A DNA stretch of 64,000 nt from assembly GCF_001540865.1 (NCBI RefSeq), contig NC_033628.1:7049416-7113415 (forward strand). The letters run 5' to 3'. Positions 1-12,188 of this stretch are shown in pieces. Origin of the DNA: Ananas comosus. Lineage: Eukaryota; Streptophyta; Magnoliopsida; Poales; Bromeliaceae. How positions within the stretch are numbered: position 1 is the stretch's first letter; each line of letters starts with the position of its first letter. The notes under the pieces were generated by a model. The model did not search any database, was not told where the DNA came from, and worked only from the letters and a program-made list of their open reading frames with translations. The position numbers and the translations under genes were made by a program.

Positions 1-551
1 GTTGAGATTGAATAATCACTACTAGATAGGCTTAGTAGTTGGATTACTTGACATGCTCATGACATAGCATTGGGATATATAGTATACTTGCCTGTTCTAT
101 TCATTGCATCATAGTATACTGGGTTGCTTTGATAGAGATTACTCCTTATGCATTGACATATTGCATCGTGACGTTTACTTGTTTATTCTGTTGAGGCATA
201 ATAGTATGCATTGGACTTATTAACTTATGATAGCGTAGATGTACATCACCATGACATCATGCTTACTTGAGACATAGTAGTATAGCATTTCATTTATGCT
301 TTCTTTCAGCAGTTCTTATACTCGTTTTTTATTGCCTATTATTACTGTCATTACTTACCCTTTTTTTTTGGGCCTAGTGGTGCATTGAGCTGAGGTCAGT
401 AATTGCCCACTGGGAACTATAAATTATAGTTCTCACGCCCTCTGTTTTATGTTTTCTTTCAGAGCCTTCCACGCCGGGAGAGGTTAGGGACCGTGGGAAG
501 GGCGTTGCTTCGAGTTAGCCCTTCAGCGAGTGACGAGTTTTAGGCGGTCTA

Positions 552-3500
552 TGTCACGCCCCGCGACCAACCGCCAATTTGGACCAGGTCGCGGGGCCAC
601 TAACAGACCACCGAACGAACCGGGGTTTCCCCTATACGCGGACAGAGTCTCCCCTGTACGTTCTAGGCGTCGCAATCCAAACAATACAACGAGTGTTCCA
701 ACTAGGAACGGATAACAATTCAGATTGCAAAGGAAGTATCAAATACATAAAACTAACAGCTATTACAAGCATTCACTTAGTACATCACAGTTCAGTTTAC
801 ATTTTACTTCCGAATTACAATCTAATTATTACATCATTTAATCTACAAGTTTGATACATTTTGATTCTTGCCTACTAGTCCCCTAAGCTAGATTGCCTCA
901 GGGTACTGCTACCTCGGTCTCTGTGGTAGGGCGCTATCTACTGAGCTACGCCCTCGCCCTGCGCCACCGCGCCGCACACGAACGACCTAAAAACCCCAAA
1001 ACAACGTGGGGTGAGAACCAACTCCATGGTTCCCAGTGGGTACGGCCACCCAAGGGAAAAGCTCGACCGATAGGTCCGAGGAGGCACTGCAACATGTTAG
1101 TTCAACAATATACAACAGATATATATATATTCAATTGAAATACATGTCATGCCTCACGATATGCGATATGAAAATCATGCAACTCTATGCAACATCTAGT
1201 AGATCCATAGATTTTACATTATAGGCTACTTTAGCTCAATTCTTTACACTAAGGTTCTATTACCTTAGGATCTCAACTCAGCTCACTGGCTTCTAAGGTC
1301 TCTATTACCTTAGCTCAAGCCTCTATCTCTAGCTCATAAGGGTTCCTCTACCCTAACGATGCTAACCACACGACTCGGCTTCGAGTCAATCATTCGCGGA
1401 TAGCCCGTGCACTGGCTGCTCATCAGCCTACCGCCCTCTTTGTCTCAGCCCCCTAGCGGCGAAGTCGTCGCACACGCTAAGCTCGACTCAAGTCGCACCA
1501 CTTGACCATCCGGTGGTGATCGCGTTGCCCTTACCCAGCGTGAGCTCGAGTCCTTACACACCGTCTGGCGGCGAACGAATCGCACCACACCCAACAACGG
1601 TACATGTCAGACTCAGCCACCTGGAGGCACCCGCATCGTACTTACCCAGCATGGATTCAGTCTGCTCTGGCGGTCTGATCCTCAAATGGCTTAACCATCC
1701 TGGCGGCGAAATCGTCGTACAACGCCACGACAATGGTTCAAGCCCCGGGCGGTGATCTCTATGTGATCGCCCCCAATCCTCCCTCGGTACCAAGCTCGGC
1801 GGCGAAGTCGTCGCACAAACGCCCTAGCTTCTACCAGGGTCATCACAAGTCATGGGATTCCGAAATCCACTTCCCACAGGTCGAGGATCCATAGCCAACC
1901 CTATACTTTCGACCTATCTCATCCTAGTGGCTATACCACTATACTCATCAACCTAGGTTCCAATACTCTAGGTTCTATGTCCACGTCACTTAACCTAGAT
2001 ACACTTACTAGGTTCATGTCATCTTTGCCTAGATGTCCACTTCTAGGTTTACTAATTCGACCTAGGTTACTGACACTAGGTTCGATGCCACATACCTAGA
2101 TTGTTCGACTCTAGGTTCACTTGTTTAACCTATGTTCTTTAACACTAGGTGAGATGCCACTCGATCTACCTGACAACCTAGTTGTCCAATCAACTCTACT
2201 CACACTAGAGTTATTAACTCATGTTTTCTACTTGGCATTTACTCTATGCATCTTTGTTCATCATGCATTCTATTTAGCATTTCAATCTATGCATTACTAT
2301 TAGTATGCATTCTTTACGTTAGCTAGCATTATATACATGTCATGCTATCATGCTTGCTACTTACTATACATTCTTTACTTAGCCTTTACTTTATGCATTA
2401 TCATTCATCATGCATTTCTTGTCCTTGTCTACATGCACATGCATCAACATGGAGATACATTGCTAAGACATAAAGGGCGACTTAGTCGCTTCGGTAAGCA
2501 CAACCCACCTTAGCTCGCTTTTCCGATTGCTCGTCAACACTTGCAATCGGCCTCCCGCGGCACCCGGCACCCGTTCGGGCCCGATCTCATAGTTGCTCCC
2601 CTCGAGCGCGCCGCTTCGCAGTTTCAAGTGCTAGCGATCTTCGCCTTGCCGCTACGGTGCTCGGGACCCGATTTCACGATTTATGGACGTCGCCTCGGCC
2701 TCCCAGGCGGAAATGAAGCTCCGAGCGCCCGTTTCTTCAATATCTTCGTAACGGCTTGTCGGATTGTCGAACCGACTTCTTCAACGTGTTTCGCTACCTA
2801 CCAATTAGGTTTACGAAGGGTCAAATGATATCAAACTCATCTATTTACAAAAACCCCCATGGATGCCCTAGAATGCCCTTAACTTCAAAATCACCAAATC
2901 GATCTATGAAATAGGGTGAAATCATCTTAGAGGCATGCTAGGGTTCCTCCAAATCCATTTCTAGGGTTTAAAAACCCATCTACAATGAACTATTACAATA
3001 AGCCATGAAACTTACCTCTCGAGAGAGCTCCAATGGCTCAAGAAGGATGAAGGAGAGGGTGAAGATCTCCTTCTAGATCTTCTTCTCCTTCCTCTCCATC
3101 TTCTTCTTTCTCTTTTTCCTTCTCTGTTTTCCTTTTCTTTCCTTCTTTCTCTTTTCCTTCTTTTCTCCCTTGCACAAACAGAGGGAGAGAGAGAGAGGCT
3201 GAGGGAGTGAGAGAGAGAGGAAAAGATCTCTCTCTAATACCCTCTCTCATTTTGTAACAATATCCCCAAAGGCCCCTCAACTTTTCACCTCTTACACAGC
3301 CCTTACTGGGCGTTCTGCGCGCGGAGGGACCGGTCTCCCCGACCTGGGACCGGTCCTCGGGGCCTTCCCCCGCGGACAGGCGTTCGGGAACCGGTCCCTC
3401 CCTAAGAGACCGGTCCTCGGGAGACCGGTTCCTCTCAGAGAGACCGGTTCCCGAGAGATGAACCTTCGGGACTTAGCCGATTTTCGGCTCTTCTCATTGG

Positions 3501-3780
3501 TGTCGCAGGCTGGGACCGGTCCCTCCTCTGCCAGGGACCGGTTGCATCAGCAACCCCACAGCCTTCGGCTGATGGGACCGGTCTCTCACCTCCAGAGACC
3601 GGTCCCCGAGAGCAATCTCAGCCCAAAAATGTAGATTGCATTATTTGCTCTCGCGGACTCCATTCCAATGCACTTCTCGATTTTCGTGCATCCTAAGCTT
3701 TTCCAAAGCTTATAAACTCGACCATTAGTCTATTCGGGACGAAGCGCAACTCTCGGATTTCGAGAACTCACATCGTTACA
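552..3780 (-). mobile_element. Solo LTR of family B (minus strand), 3.2 kb, TSD GTCTA
   Basis: On the plus strand it starts TGTCACGCCCC at 552 and ends CGTTACA at 3780. It is flanked by perfect 5-bp target duplications GTCTA (547-551 and 3781-3785), and the host LTR resumes exactly after it. Read on the minus strand it starts TGTAACGATG and then resembles the LTR start of the complete element at 46401 (both carry the CTCGAAAT.CGAGAGTT block), so the two families are related. In minus-strand order it holds an ACCGGT palindrome array (3320-3605), a GA/CT-rich stretch (3050-3260), a donor-like AG|GTAAGT (about 3015), a long AT-rich part and hairpins (993-1034). There are no gag or pol motifs, so a solo LTR is the simplest reading. 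Confidence 0.85.
3320..3605 (-). promoter_or_regulatory. ACCGGT palindrome array in LTR B
   Basis: Ten exact ACCGGT cores lie in this stretch, mostly inside longer imperfect palindromes such as GGGACCGGTCCC, with spacer sequences between them. The array lies upstream of the GA/CT-rich putative promoter of the LTR in its own (minus) orientation, i.e. in U3. Function is inferred only; a multimerised protein-binding site or a foldback-RNA source are both possible. Confidence 0.55.
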
Positions 3781-4091
3781 GTCTACCTCTCGATGTATTT
3801 CATTTTGGAGAGGTTGAGAGCTATACCAGTGTACTAGAGACCACCCTTTTATGTACCTTTGAGACAGATTTTGTACTACTTCATGGTTACTTTTGTTGTG
3901 TAGTTATGTTTCTTTTACTCTGGTTTAGATGATAGAACTTTACTCGCTCTGATATCATTAGTTGTTATTATTCTATTTGTCCTATTTCTTGCTTTTATTT
4001 TCGCTGTTGATGTAGACGCCTTATATGTGTTGACATATGGCGGGTGTGGGCATGCTACCGAGAGGACCTCTGCCAGTCGCGGGGCGTGACA

Positions 4092-4195
4092 AAAATCATT
4101 CCTAGGTCATTTGGTTCTCATTCTAGGGTTTTATCATAAAAGGGGTCAAAGCTTACCTCAAAGCTTTCCCTTTTTTGTACTAGAGGTGAAGGAGA
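4092..4195 (-). repeat. Fragment of a minus-strand LTR (promoter/leader part)
   Basis: This short stretch, with GCTTACCTCAAAGC near 4150, reads on the minus strand as a leader with a donor-like GAG|GTAAGC followed by AT-rich DNA, as in the other minus-strand LTRs here. It is probably continuous with 5420-5901, with the second family-A LTR inserted between them. I did not find a convincing target duplication, so this assignment is tentative. Confidence 0.4.
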
Positions 4196-5419
4196 GGGAG
4201 CTTAAGTGTGATGCTTAAGTGTCATAAAGAGGCACTAAGCAAGTGAGTATTTGGATATCACTTTGTGACATGGAGCTAGACCGTTGGGTTACTAGTAGCT
4301 ATTGCCATGATTGAGATATGAGGGTTTGATACTTGAGCCTTAACTACGCTTGTTTGCCATTTGTGCTCATCGCACATGCTTGTGAGGGTCGCTCCCTACA
4401 AGCCGGCACTTCGGAGTTAGCCTACGCGATCTATGTTCGCTCGTGCGGTGTTGAGAAGCATACGAGGTCGAGTGGGACAGACACATTCCAAGAGCAGGAA
4501 TGTTGGGCTACCACAGGCACTTAGGCGGCACAGCTGGACTACCTTGGGTAGGTCCTTAATTGGAAATGGAAATCAACACGGTGTTGAGTATGTTATAATC
4601 ACTACTAGATAGAGAGTAGTAGTTGGATTACTTTGACTTGCTTCTAGCATAGTTTTGGACACTTGAGTATACATACATACATGTAGTATGCTAGGAGATA
4701 TTGCTTATTGCATTCATACATATATTATTGCCATGATAAAGCATGATCTTCATAACTTTATAAAGTAAACCGTGACATTTACCTGTGGCCATGTAGGGAC
4801 ATATTGTTTGTGACAAAGTAAAGGTGTATCATATTAATGCCATGTTTAATTGCAATATAGTAGCTTAGCATTTTAATTATGCTTTCATAAATGCAATTTA
4901 TTCATTATTGCTGCTATCTTTTTAGATTTACCCTTTCTTTTGGGGCCTAGTGGTGCATTGAGCTGAGGTAAGTAATTGCCCACTGGGAACTATAAATTAT
5001 AGTTCTCACGCCCTCTGTTTTATGTTTTCTTTCAGAGCCTTCCACGCCGGGAGAGGCTAGGGACCGAGGGAAGGGCGTTGCTTCGAGCTAGCTCTTCGGA
5101 GAGTGACGAGTTGATAGGTGGTCTACCTCTCGATGTTTTTATTTTGGAGAGGTTGAGAGCTGTACCAGTGTATTAGAGACTACCCTTTCGTATACCATTT
5201 TGGACAGATATTGTATAACTATATGTTTCGCTTTTATTGTTTAGTATTTTTCTTTTACCTTGTTGTAGATGATAGATCTATCTGTGCTCTGATATCTTTA
5301 GATGTAGATTATCTTTGGTCTCATTTTTCGCTGTTGTTTTAGACGCCTTATATGTGTTGACATATGGTGAGTCTGGGCGCGCCACCGGGAGGGCCCCTGC
5401 CGGTCCCGGGGCGTGACAT
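4196..5419 (+). repeat. Second family-A LTR copy, left boundary uncertain
   Basis: From about 4560 to 5419 the sequence parallels 1-551 plus 3781-4091: the ATAATCACTACTAGATAG start, the GGGCCTAGTGG block, the hairpin at 4985-5007, the CAG acceptor-like site, and the end CGGGGCGTGACA at 5419. It lacks the 3.2-kb insertion, so it shows the uninterrupted (empty-site) state. The part from 4200 to 4560 carries the GGTCGCTCC...CGGAGT block seen in other LTRs of the window. The exact left end and target duplication were not found. Confidence 0.6.
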
Positions 5420-5901
5420 AACCCCTCATACATAACTCTATGGGTTGCATAATTGCAAATATACCCCTCAACTTTCACTTTATTACACTGCCAGAACTGG
5501 GCAGATTTCGTGCTCGGGGACTGGTCTCCCTGACCTGGGACCGGTCCCAGAGAGCTCACCCCGCGGGCAGCAAAGGTTCCCACACGATGCAACCGATCTC
5601 TTAGGGACCGGTCTCTCCTCGCAGGAACCGGTTCCCGAGAGCTGGTTTTCTGGGACTTAGCCGATTTTTCAGCTTTCTCATTTCTCACGCGTTCGGGGAC
5701 CAGTCTCTCCCACCAGGGACCGGTCCCCGAGAGCTCAAAACCTGCAGAATGCAGATTTTTGATTCTTTAGCTCTCGAAAACCTCCCACAACGCACTTTTA
5801 CCCATTTTAATATCTTCGGACTTTCCAAAGGGTACCATCCTCGCACTTTGGTCAATTTAACTAAAGTTCGATATTTATTTACCGAAATTCGGTATATTAC
5901 A
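5420..5901 (-). repeat. Minus-strand LTR U3 fragment with decayed ACCGGT array
   Basis: It ends on the plus strand with GGTATATTACA at 5901, i.e. a minus-strand LTR start TGTAATATACCG. It contains ACCGGT cores and decayed versions (ACTGGT, ACCAGT) between 5518 and 5730. It probably joins 4092-4195. No coding content. Confidence 0.5.
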
Positions 5902-7430
5902 GACCACCCTCAAGCATTCAGACTATCTGTGAATACGATTCAATTCTCACTTGGAGGATACCAAGTCACTATTGCCACAAAGTTCGCATAGTTTCTCTTT
6001 GTCTTGCATTCATAATTTTTGATGCTATTCATTCCGTTTAGTCACAATGTCATCTTATTTATTATTGTCATAGTCCAATACCTTTTTCATACATTCATAG
6101 GGTTTCTATGTCATGGTCCTTTATTGCTTCACATATTTTCTACATTGAAAGCACATAAGATTGCCCGTATCTTAGCCACATAATAATATTAACCCTACAA
6201 TGCATGAATGCCACACTATACACAAACATATATGCTCAACAAGATGACAAAAACATAATAGGTCATTTGAAGACTTCGGATAGCACCACCACCTCGTAGA
6301 GATGCCAGAGTGCGAGAAATCAAGTCCCGCAATTTTTAGACATCTACTCCTCTCAACCCACGACAATGAAAGTAAAATAAGGATTTTCATCAATAACTTG
6401 CCGTCGACTCTTCGGAACGTCGATCCGAGCCTCCCAATGCGTCGGTTTAACCTTCAATTAGAAATATGAGAGATCAAACTCATATTGGATCTCCATTCCT
6501 ACAAAAACCCATTTTTAACCCTAGAGTTCATACATGATACCAAAGTACAAATTTTCTAGGATTTCATAGCATAAACAAAGCTCTAGAAATCCAAGAAACT
6601 CAAAACTAACCAATTTAGGGTATTCAAATCAAACCCTAACATGAAATTGCAAGAAACCAACCTTAGCTTCTTGCTCCACAAGACCCTCCTTGTTCTTGAG
6701 CCTATTTTCCACCAAACCACCAAGTTTTCCACCTTTAATCCTTCTCCAAAGCCTACAAGTGAAAGGATTCTAAAGAGAAAAGGAGAAAGAGATGAGAAGC
6801 AGGAAGAAACGAGGATTCCTTTCCATGTAAACAGTAGGTGTAAGGGTTGGGGTTTTATATAGACCCCAATAATTGCATTTAGAGTACCCCTCACATATCA
6901 CCCTTTCATTCATTACAATTCAGTCATTTATAGGCTGACTATCGGTACTCAGGTTGGAGTACCGGTACACAAGGCTTCTAGTACCAGTACCAGCCACTAA
7001 CCTGAGAGCTACGCAACTCTGGCCCATCCTGGAGTACCGATACTTAGTTCTAGTATCGGTACCCAATCAGTTCAATACTGGTACTAGACACACAATACCA
7101 GTACACACTCGTGCGCCATCCCAAACCAGAGAACTAACCTCTCGGGCAGCTCACAGAGTTCCGGCACCCACCTTCAGTACCGATACTCAGCCTCTCAGTG
7201 TCCGAACCCCGAGAACTGAGGAACAACACCCCAATTGGGTGCCGGTACCGCATTGCTCTTGTACCGGTACTCAATGCCACTTCTGCAATTTAGCAGCAGC
7301 AGTGTTCTGGAGTCCGTTTTCGAGTCCGGTTTGCGCTGAAAACACCCAATTACTTCGAAAACCATCCCCATGCCTCCAAAGCAACCCGAAGACGTCACTT
7401 ATCACACTCATGCCTCACTTTGATCACTTC
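5902..7430 (-). repeat. Degenerate minus-strand LTR (family E), interrupted by copia element; remainder at 12147-12188
   Basis: The stretch 6240-6460 parallels 27460-27650 of the solo LTR at 26283-28616 (TTCGGATAGC, then a CACCACCTC block, then AACTCGCCG-like sequence), so this is an old member of that family. Positions 6940-7270 carry a decayed array of TACCGGTA palindromes: only two are intact, and many others differ by one C-to-T or G-to-A change. The LTR is cut at about 7430 by the copia element and resumes at 12147, ending GTGTTTTACA at 12188. The left part (5902-about 6040) is not clearly assignable. Confidence 0.55.
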
Positions 7431-7674
7431 TATAAGTTTTGAGGGAGCCCGAACCTTGAAAGACTCAGTCTTGTCCAAATTCATATTTTAAAATCATCCT
7501 AAGTCTTTCAAACACTTTTAAACATTTATAAATCATCATCAATAGTATTTAAACTTACCGAGCATTGTGCATTCATGTTTTGAGTCTTCGAGTCTTCGAT
7601 CTTCATCTCTTCTTCTTCAAACTTTCAAGACTCCGACTTACTTCACGAATTATGTCAACATAAAATCCGTAACA
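7431..7674 (-). repeat. 3' LTR of the copia element, internally deleted
   Basis: It shares its ends with the right LTR (TATAAGTTTTGAGGGAGCCC at the left, ATCCGTAACA at the right) but is only 244 bp. Relative to the right LTR, about 960 bp between AGCCC and AACCTTGAAAG is missing, including the ACCGGT array. Confidence 0.65.
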
Positions 7675-9199
7675 ATCTGCCCCTTTGGCAATTTCGTGAC
7701 AAAACTCAAAAATACATCAAAATACTCACAACGCTCAACTCTCCAACCAATAAACAAAATAAAATTCAGTTCCATCACCAAAACAATGAACTTCTCGAGT
7801 GAAAAATCCAAAGAAAATACAAAATTACAATTTTGCAACTCCTAAACAAACTCTATGACTTAAACACAAGGAGTCTTGAAGTTTTCAAGAATCTGCAGAA
7901 AGAATACTTTCTCCTTGAACAAAGTTAGTTAAAAAAAATGAAAATCTCTTCCCCTTTGTTCATGCGTCTAATGATCAATAAAAATTGAAATTCATTCATT
8001 TTCATAAAAATCTAAAATCTTATCTCTCTCCCCCTTTTTGTCAAAAATTGCCAAAAGAAAGTACCAAAATAGAGAGAGTACTAATAATGTTAGTGCATGA
8101 ATAGGATAAATTCACATAGACTTCATTCAATCCACATCAATTTCATAGAAATTAAGAATTTCACTACAAGATCACCAAGATGTAGGTAAAATATACTAAA
8201 ATTTCTTTATCGATATATACTTCAAAATCAAGTCATCAAAAATAATCTAAAGACTCAAAATCTATCAAGATGTAACGGATTATAAAGATGACTTATGAAG
8301 ATTCACCAAATGACAGAAATTTGTCGTATAAACGTTCAAATTCGAGATCAAGCAATAATGTACCAGGGGTGGCTCTTTGAGCATCTTTTTACTAAACCAC
8401 CTTATTACACCGAAAACTCTTTATATAATATGAACATTTTTTTCAACCTTTCGGTTATGCAGTAGAATTTCATGTGGTAACTTCACACATTTACCGAATG
8501 ACCGAGATGGTAGATCTTTCCTACATGTGGTGGTAGTTTTCACACTCCCTTTAGGATGTAACTTTTTCCACATCTTTTACGCATATGAGTATTTCTTCTC
8601 CTTTTTATTATATTTTTATACATGACTCCCCCTTAATTATGCAATCTCTTATATGAAAGAAAATTTGACAAGTTTTAGTCGATTAGCAAATTTTCATTCA
8701 TCAAATTCAACACATACAACCGAGATAAGTTAAGTGCCGAAAGATCACACATGATTACTCAAATTTGATGAATATAAGAATTAAGATATTCTATTATAAA
8801 TTATCTTCATAAATAGTAATAATAAAGTGAAACCGATAATTAATATGAAATTAGTTCAAAACGAATGAATGTAAATTATCGACGTTCAACACATTATTTA
8901 ATGTTTAATCACGAAATGATCCAGAAAAAAATCTGAAGCACATGTAATGCAATGATCAATAGATATGCACTAAAACCGATCATAGCAAAACATAAAGTCA
9001 AATACAAATTAAGACTTAAGACAAGGAAAGATATCACCTTTTCGAATCCAAACTTGTTGGATTATCGGTTGTCTTGATTTGTTGTAGTTGTGTACCGATT
9101 GTTTTGACTTTTGGTTGATCGGAGGTGCGCGACTCGATTGATGTTGTTTTGGAATCCGTGGGGGAAATCAAGTATTGGAAGATGCCGATAGATGCTTAG

Positions 9200-10891
9200 A
9201 CAATGCCGGTTGATATTTCTTTATGTGTCCTTTGCAACCACATCTATGGCAAATTTTCTATTTCAAATTTGCTGAGACTTTATGAATTGCCTTTTGATCA
9301 TTCTCAACATAAGTCCTTTCGTAACCAAGCCCAAGTTTATCCGTTTGACCCAATCCGAGCATATGGTCTAGATTTTTCGAACCGGGGAAAACATTTGAAT
9401 GTCGGATTTAAGTTGATAAACTTGTTTGGTCAAAACTTGATTGGATGAACGAATTTCTTCATATTGTTGTTCTAGAAAACCAACCTTTTCTTGATGTGAT
9501 TTGATCGTTATCTCCGATTGGTTGAGCTTCTCTTGGAGAATTGTATTATTATTCAATACTTGCTCCCTTTCCTCCTCAAGAGTTTTAGATGCATTCTTCA
9601 AGTCAGTTTTCTTATCTTCAAGCTCAAGTAGTCGTTTTCTTAGCCTTTTGTTGTGCTTGGTCATCTTCTTTGATTCCTCGAGAAGTTGTTGGTATGCCTC
9701 GGCCAAGCTTTTATCATCCGACTCCCCCTCACTCTGGCCATCATCGCTCGACGTTTCATGCAAGGAAGGGGAAACAAAAGAGTCAGAAATAATTAAAGAT
9801 AAACAAAAAGTCGAAGAGGGAGGTATAGAGGTTTGAGAGCTTAAAGCAACATTAATTTTCTCCTTTTCACTTGAGGTCGATTCGTCAGAAGGAGAATCGT
9901 CCCAAGTTTTCGCTTGTAAAGCCTTTTGTTTGTAAGATCTTTTAGAAGGACAATCCGTGGAAATATGGCCGTAGCCTTTACATTTGTAACATTGGATTTC
10001 CCCTTCAAAATCATTTTTTTCTTTAGAAGGTTTTGCAAGTTTTTTGTCATTCAATTTAGAACTCGAAAATTGTTTAGAAAACAAATTTTGTTTCAAGGAT
10101 GAAGCTTTGTTTTTCCGAAAGTTCCGTCGAAATTTCTTCGTTAAGAGCGTCAGTTGATTTTCAAAATCAACGAGCGAAATATCTCCGTCAGGATCCGAGT
10201 CATCGTCTTCTTCCTTTGTAGATTTGAGTGCAATCCCTGTACTTTTAGAAAAAGACTTGGAAGAAGATTGGTTAGTAGGAAAGTCATCTCATAAGTTTGC
10301 AAAGCACCTACTAACTCTTCGATTTTCATCTCGTCCGGATGCTTTACTGTTTCGATTGCGGCAACTTTTGCTAAGAGTCCGAAGAATTTTTCTAACAACT
10401 TTAGCATTCGGGATTTTCTCTCCCAAGTTCGCACATGTATTAACAATGTCTTGTAGACGCGTATAGTACTTGGTAAAGGTCTCGTTTTCTTCCATAAAAA
10501 TCGAGTCAAATTTACTTGTTAATATTTGTAATTTTTGAACCTTTACTAAGCTAGTTCCTTCATGCGTAACTTGTAGAGTATCCCAAATTTCCTCGGCGGT
10601 ATTACACGTCGAAACGTGAGTGAACTCCGTTTGTGACAATGCATTAAAAAAAGCGTTTATGCCCTTGCCATTAAACGAAGATGACTCGTTTTTATCTTTC
10701 GTCCACTTGTTTCGCGGTTTAGGAACGGTAGCATTATCGACGACTTCGGTAGGATGCTTCCAACCGAATTCGATTGCTTGCCATACCCGCTCATCGATTG
10801 CAATTAAATAAGCTCTCATGCAAACTTTCCAATAGGCATAATTCGTACCATCGAAGAGAGGTGGTCGATTAATGTTACCGCCTTCGACCAT
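9200..10891 (-). pseudogene. Ty1/copia Gag (capsid, zinc knuckle, coiled coil), frameshifted
   Basis: The minus-strand ATG at 10891 opens MVEGGNINRPPLFDGTNYAY, the typical start of SIRE/Tork-like copia Gag, followed by the UBN2-type capsid region (AEEIWDTLQVTHEGT). The frame is lost near 10400 and again near 10230: the downstream parts (HPDEMKIEELVGALQTYEM, then the DFENQLTLL-like segment) lie in other frames. A CCHC knuckle, CYKCKGYGHISTDC, lies at about 9950-9990. It is followed by a long charged coiled coil (9370-9740). A second knuckle-like CHRCGCKGH is visible about 9230-9260 after a stop. Gag would package element RNA in virus-like particles. Nothing like pol follows: 7690-9200 is AT-rich, with only the AAAAAGGGGGAGAG-type tract at about 8030 typical of copia 3' ends. 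Confidence 0.75.
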
Positions 10892-10933
10892 TAGATATCA
10901 ATTTATCTAGATTCCTCTCTGGTACCAATTATA

Positions 10934-12141
10934 AGTTTTGAGGGAGCCCAATGATCGATCTAGATTGTATCTAACATCTAGAGTGGGGTGAATAGGTGTA
11001 ATGGCCAAAAACCACAAATCTCAATGCGATAAAAATAAATGCGAAAAATAAAAATCACACCGAGATTTACGTGGAAAAACTTCAACTTGGAGTAAAAAAT
11101 AATGGGACCAACACGCGATAACAATCCATTAAGAATAAAAGATTACAAGGTGATTTACTGAATCCACGGACTCAAACCTCTCTTTTATCTTCTCCGGATC
11201 TCACGCACACCAACGGGTTGTCCACGCCCCACGTCCGAATCCACGAACGCCACGTCCCGAATCCACGAAATGTCCACACTTCGAATCCACGAAGCCTTGA
11301 TCACGCCGAATCCACGACGCCCACTCGAATCCACGAGGACACTCCGTCCGGAGCAAGAACAATACGATCGATGATGATTTATTGCTTAGATAATCATGAA
11401 AGAACCGTAGAAGATATTTCTAAGCAATAGCCGGATCAATTCTCCATGAAGAACAAGAAATTAGGGTTTCAAGAATTGATCCAATAGAAACTTATTGTTC
11501 GAGAAAGAAAGAGAACACCCAACAAATTTCTAGAATTTTTTAAAAAGATATTCTATGCTTAGCCATATTTTAGAAACACCTCTACATCTTATTTATAAGT
11601 TTAAAAGACTTAGAGATAGACTAGGATTTGAAAACCTGATTTTTAGAAACAAAAATCGGTCTCAGGGTCCGGTCCTTCCGAAGGGTCCGGTCCCCCGAGG
11701 ACCGGTCCTCCAAGCCAGGGACCGGTCCCTTGTTGCGTAGCAGAAAACACATGCCACGGGAACCGACCGGTCTCTCATCTCAGGGACCGGTCTCTCGTTG
11801 CGTAGCTAAAAAACCTTGCTACAGGGACCGGTCTCTCATCTCAGGGACAGGTTGCATCATCTCTTTACGCAGAGAGGACCTACGGGGTCCGATCCCTCAG
11901 TTCAGGGACCGATCCCCAAACCTTGAAAGGCTCAGTCTAGTCTAAATTCATATTTTAAAACCATCTTAAGTCTTCCAAACATTTTTAAATATTTATAAAT
12001 CATCATCAATAGTATTTAAATTTACCGAGCATTGTGCATTCATGTTTTGAGTCTTCGAGTTTTCGATCTTCATCTCCTCTTCTTCAAACTTTCAAGACTC
12101 CGACTTACTTCACGAAATATGCCAACATAAAATCCATAACA
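10934..12141 (-). repeat. 5' LTR of the copia element, full length
   Basis: A 1.2-kb LTR containing the stretch around 10978-11075 (GTGGGGTGAATAGG, ACGTGGAAAAAC) that is common in SIRE-like copia LTRs. It has a row of CGAATCCACGA-type short repeats (11226-11330) and an ACCGGT array at 11660-11910 with five intact cores. On the minus strand it starts TGTTATGGATTTTATG at 12141. Confidence 0.65.
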
Positions 12142-12188
12142 AATTCGATCAAAGTTAGCATCATGATTCGGAAATTCGGTGTTTTACA

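Larger units (their letters stand above)
1..4091 (+). repeat. LTR of family A (plus strand, left end outside window), interrupted by a nested solo LTR
   Basis: Positions 1-551 and 3781-4091 are one LTR split by the insertion at 552-3780. It ends with GGGGCGTGACA at 4081-4091, the usual ...CA end of these LTRs. A second copy at about 4200-5419 matches it: the block before 551 (CACTGGGAACTATA and the TTTCTTTCAG stretch) recurs at 4980-5035, and the CCTCTCGATG block at 3786 recurs at about 5126. It carries the LTR hairpin (412-434) and a pyrimidine-rich stretch ending in CAG at 462, which looks like a 3' splice site. No coding capacity was recognised. The left end and internal region are outside the window, so I cannot say whether it is a solo LTR. 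Confidence 0.7.
7431..12141 (-). mobile_element. Non-autonomous Ty1/copia-type element (minus strand), gag only
   Basis: Two LTR copies flank an internal region that encodes a copia-type Gag but no recognisable protease, integrase or reverse transcriptase. The right LTR (5' LTR) starts TGTTATGG on the minus strand at 12141. A purine-rich tract, GCCAAAGGGGCAGA on the minus strand, abuts the left LTR at 7675-7690. A primer-site-like TTGGTACCAGAG lies next to the right LTR at about 10920-10932. Flanking bases ACTTC (7426-7430) and AATTC (12142-12146) are a plausible target duplication with one mismatch, and the host LTR continues across it. The Gag is frameshifted, so the element depends on, or once depended on, partners for pol. 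Confidence 0.7.

Noticed and set aside
925..960. tRNA-like stretch (on the minus strand GGGCGTAGCTCAGTAGATAG then CGCCC)
   Set aside because: Resembles a tRNA D-arm, but no anticodon or T arm follows. The same block recurs in other LTRs as GGGCGTAGC...GCGCCC, so it is part of the LTR, not a tRNA gene.
9501..9836. Plus-strand open frames opposite the copia gag coiled coil
   Set aside because: They are antisense shadows of the minus-strand Gag frame and have no recognisable product.
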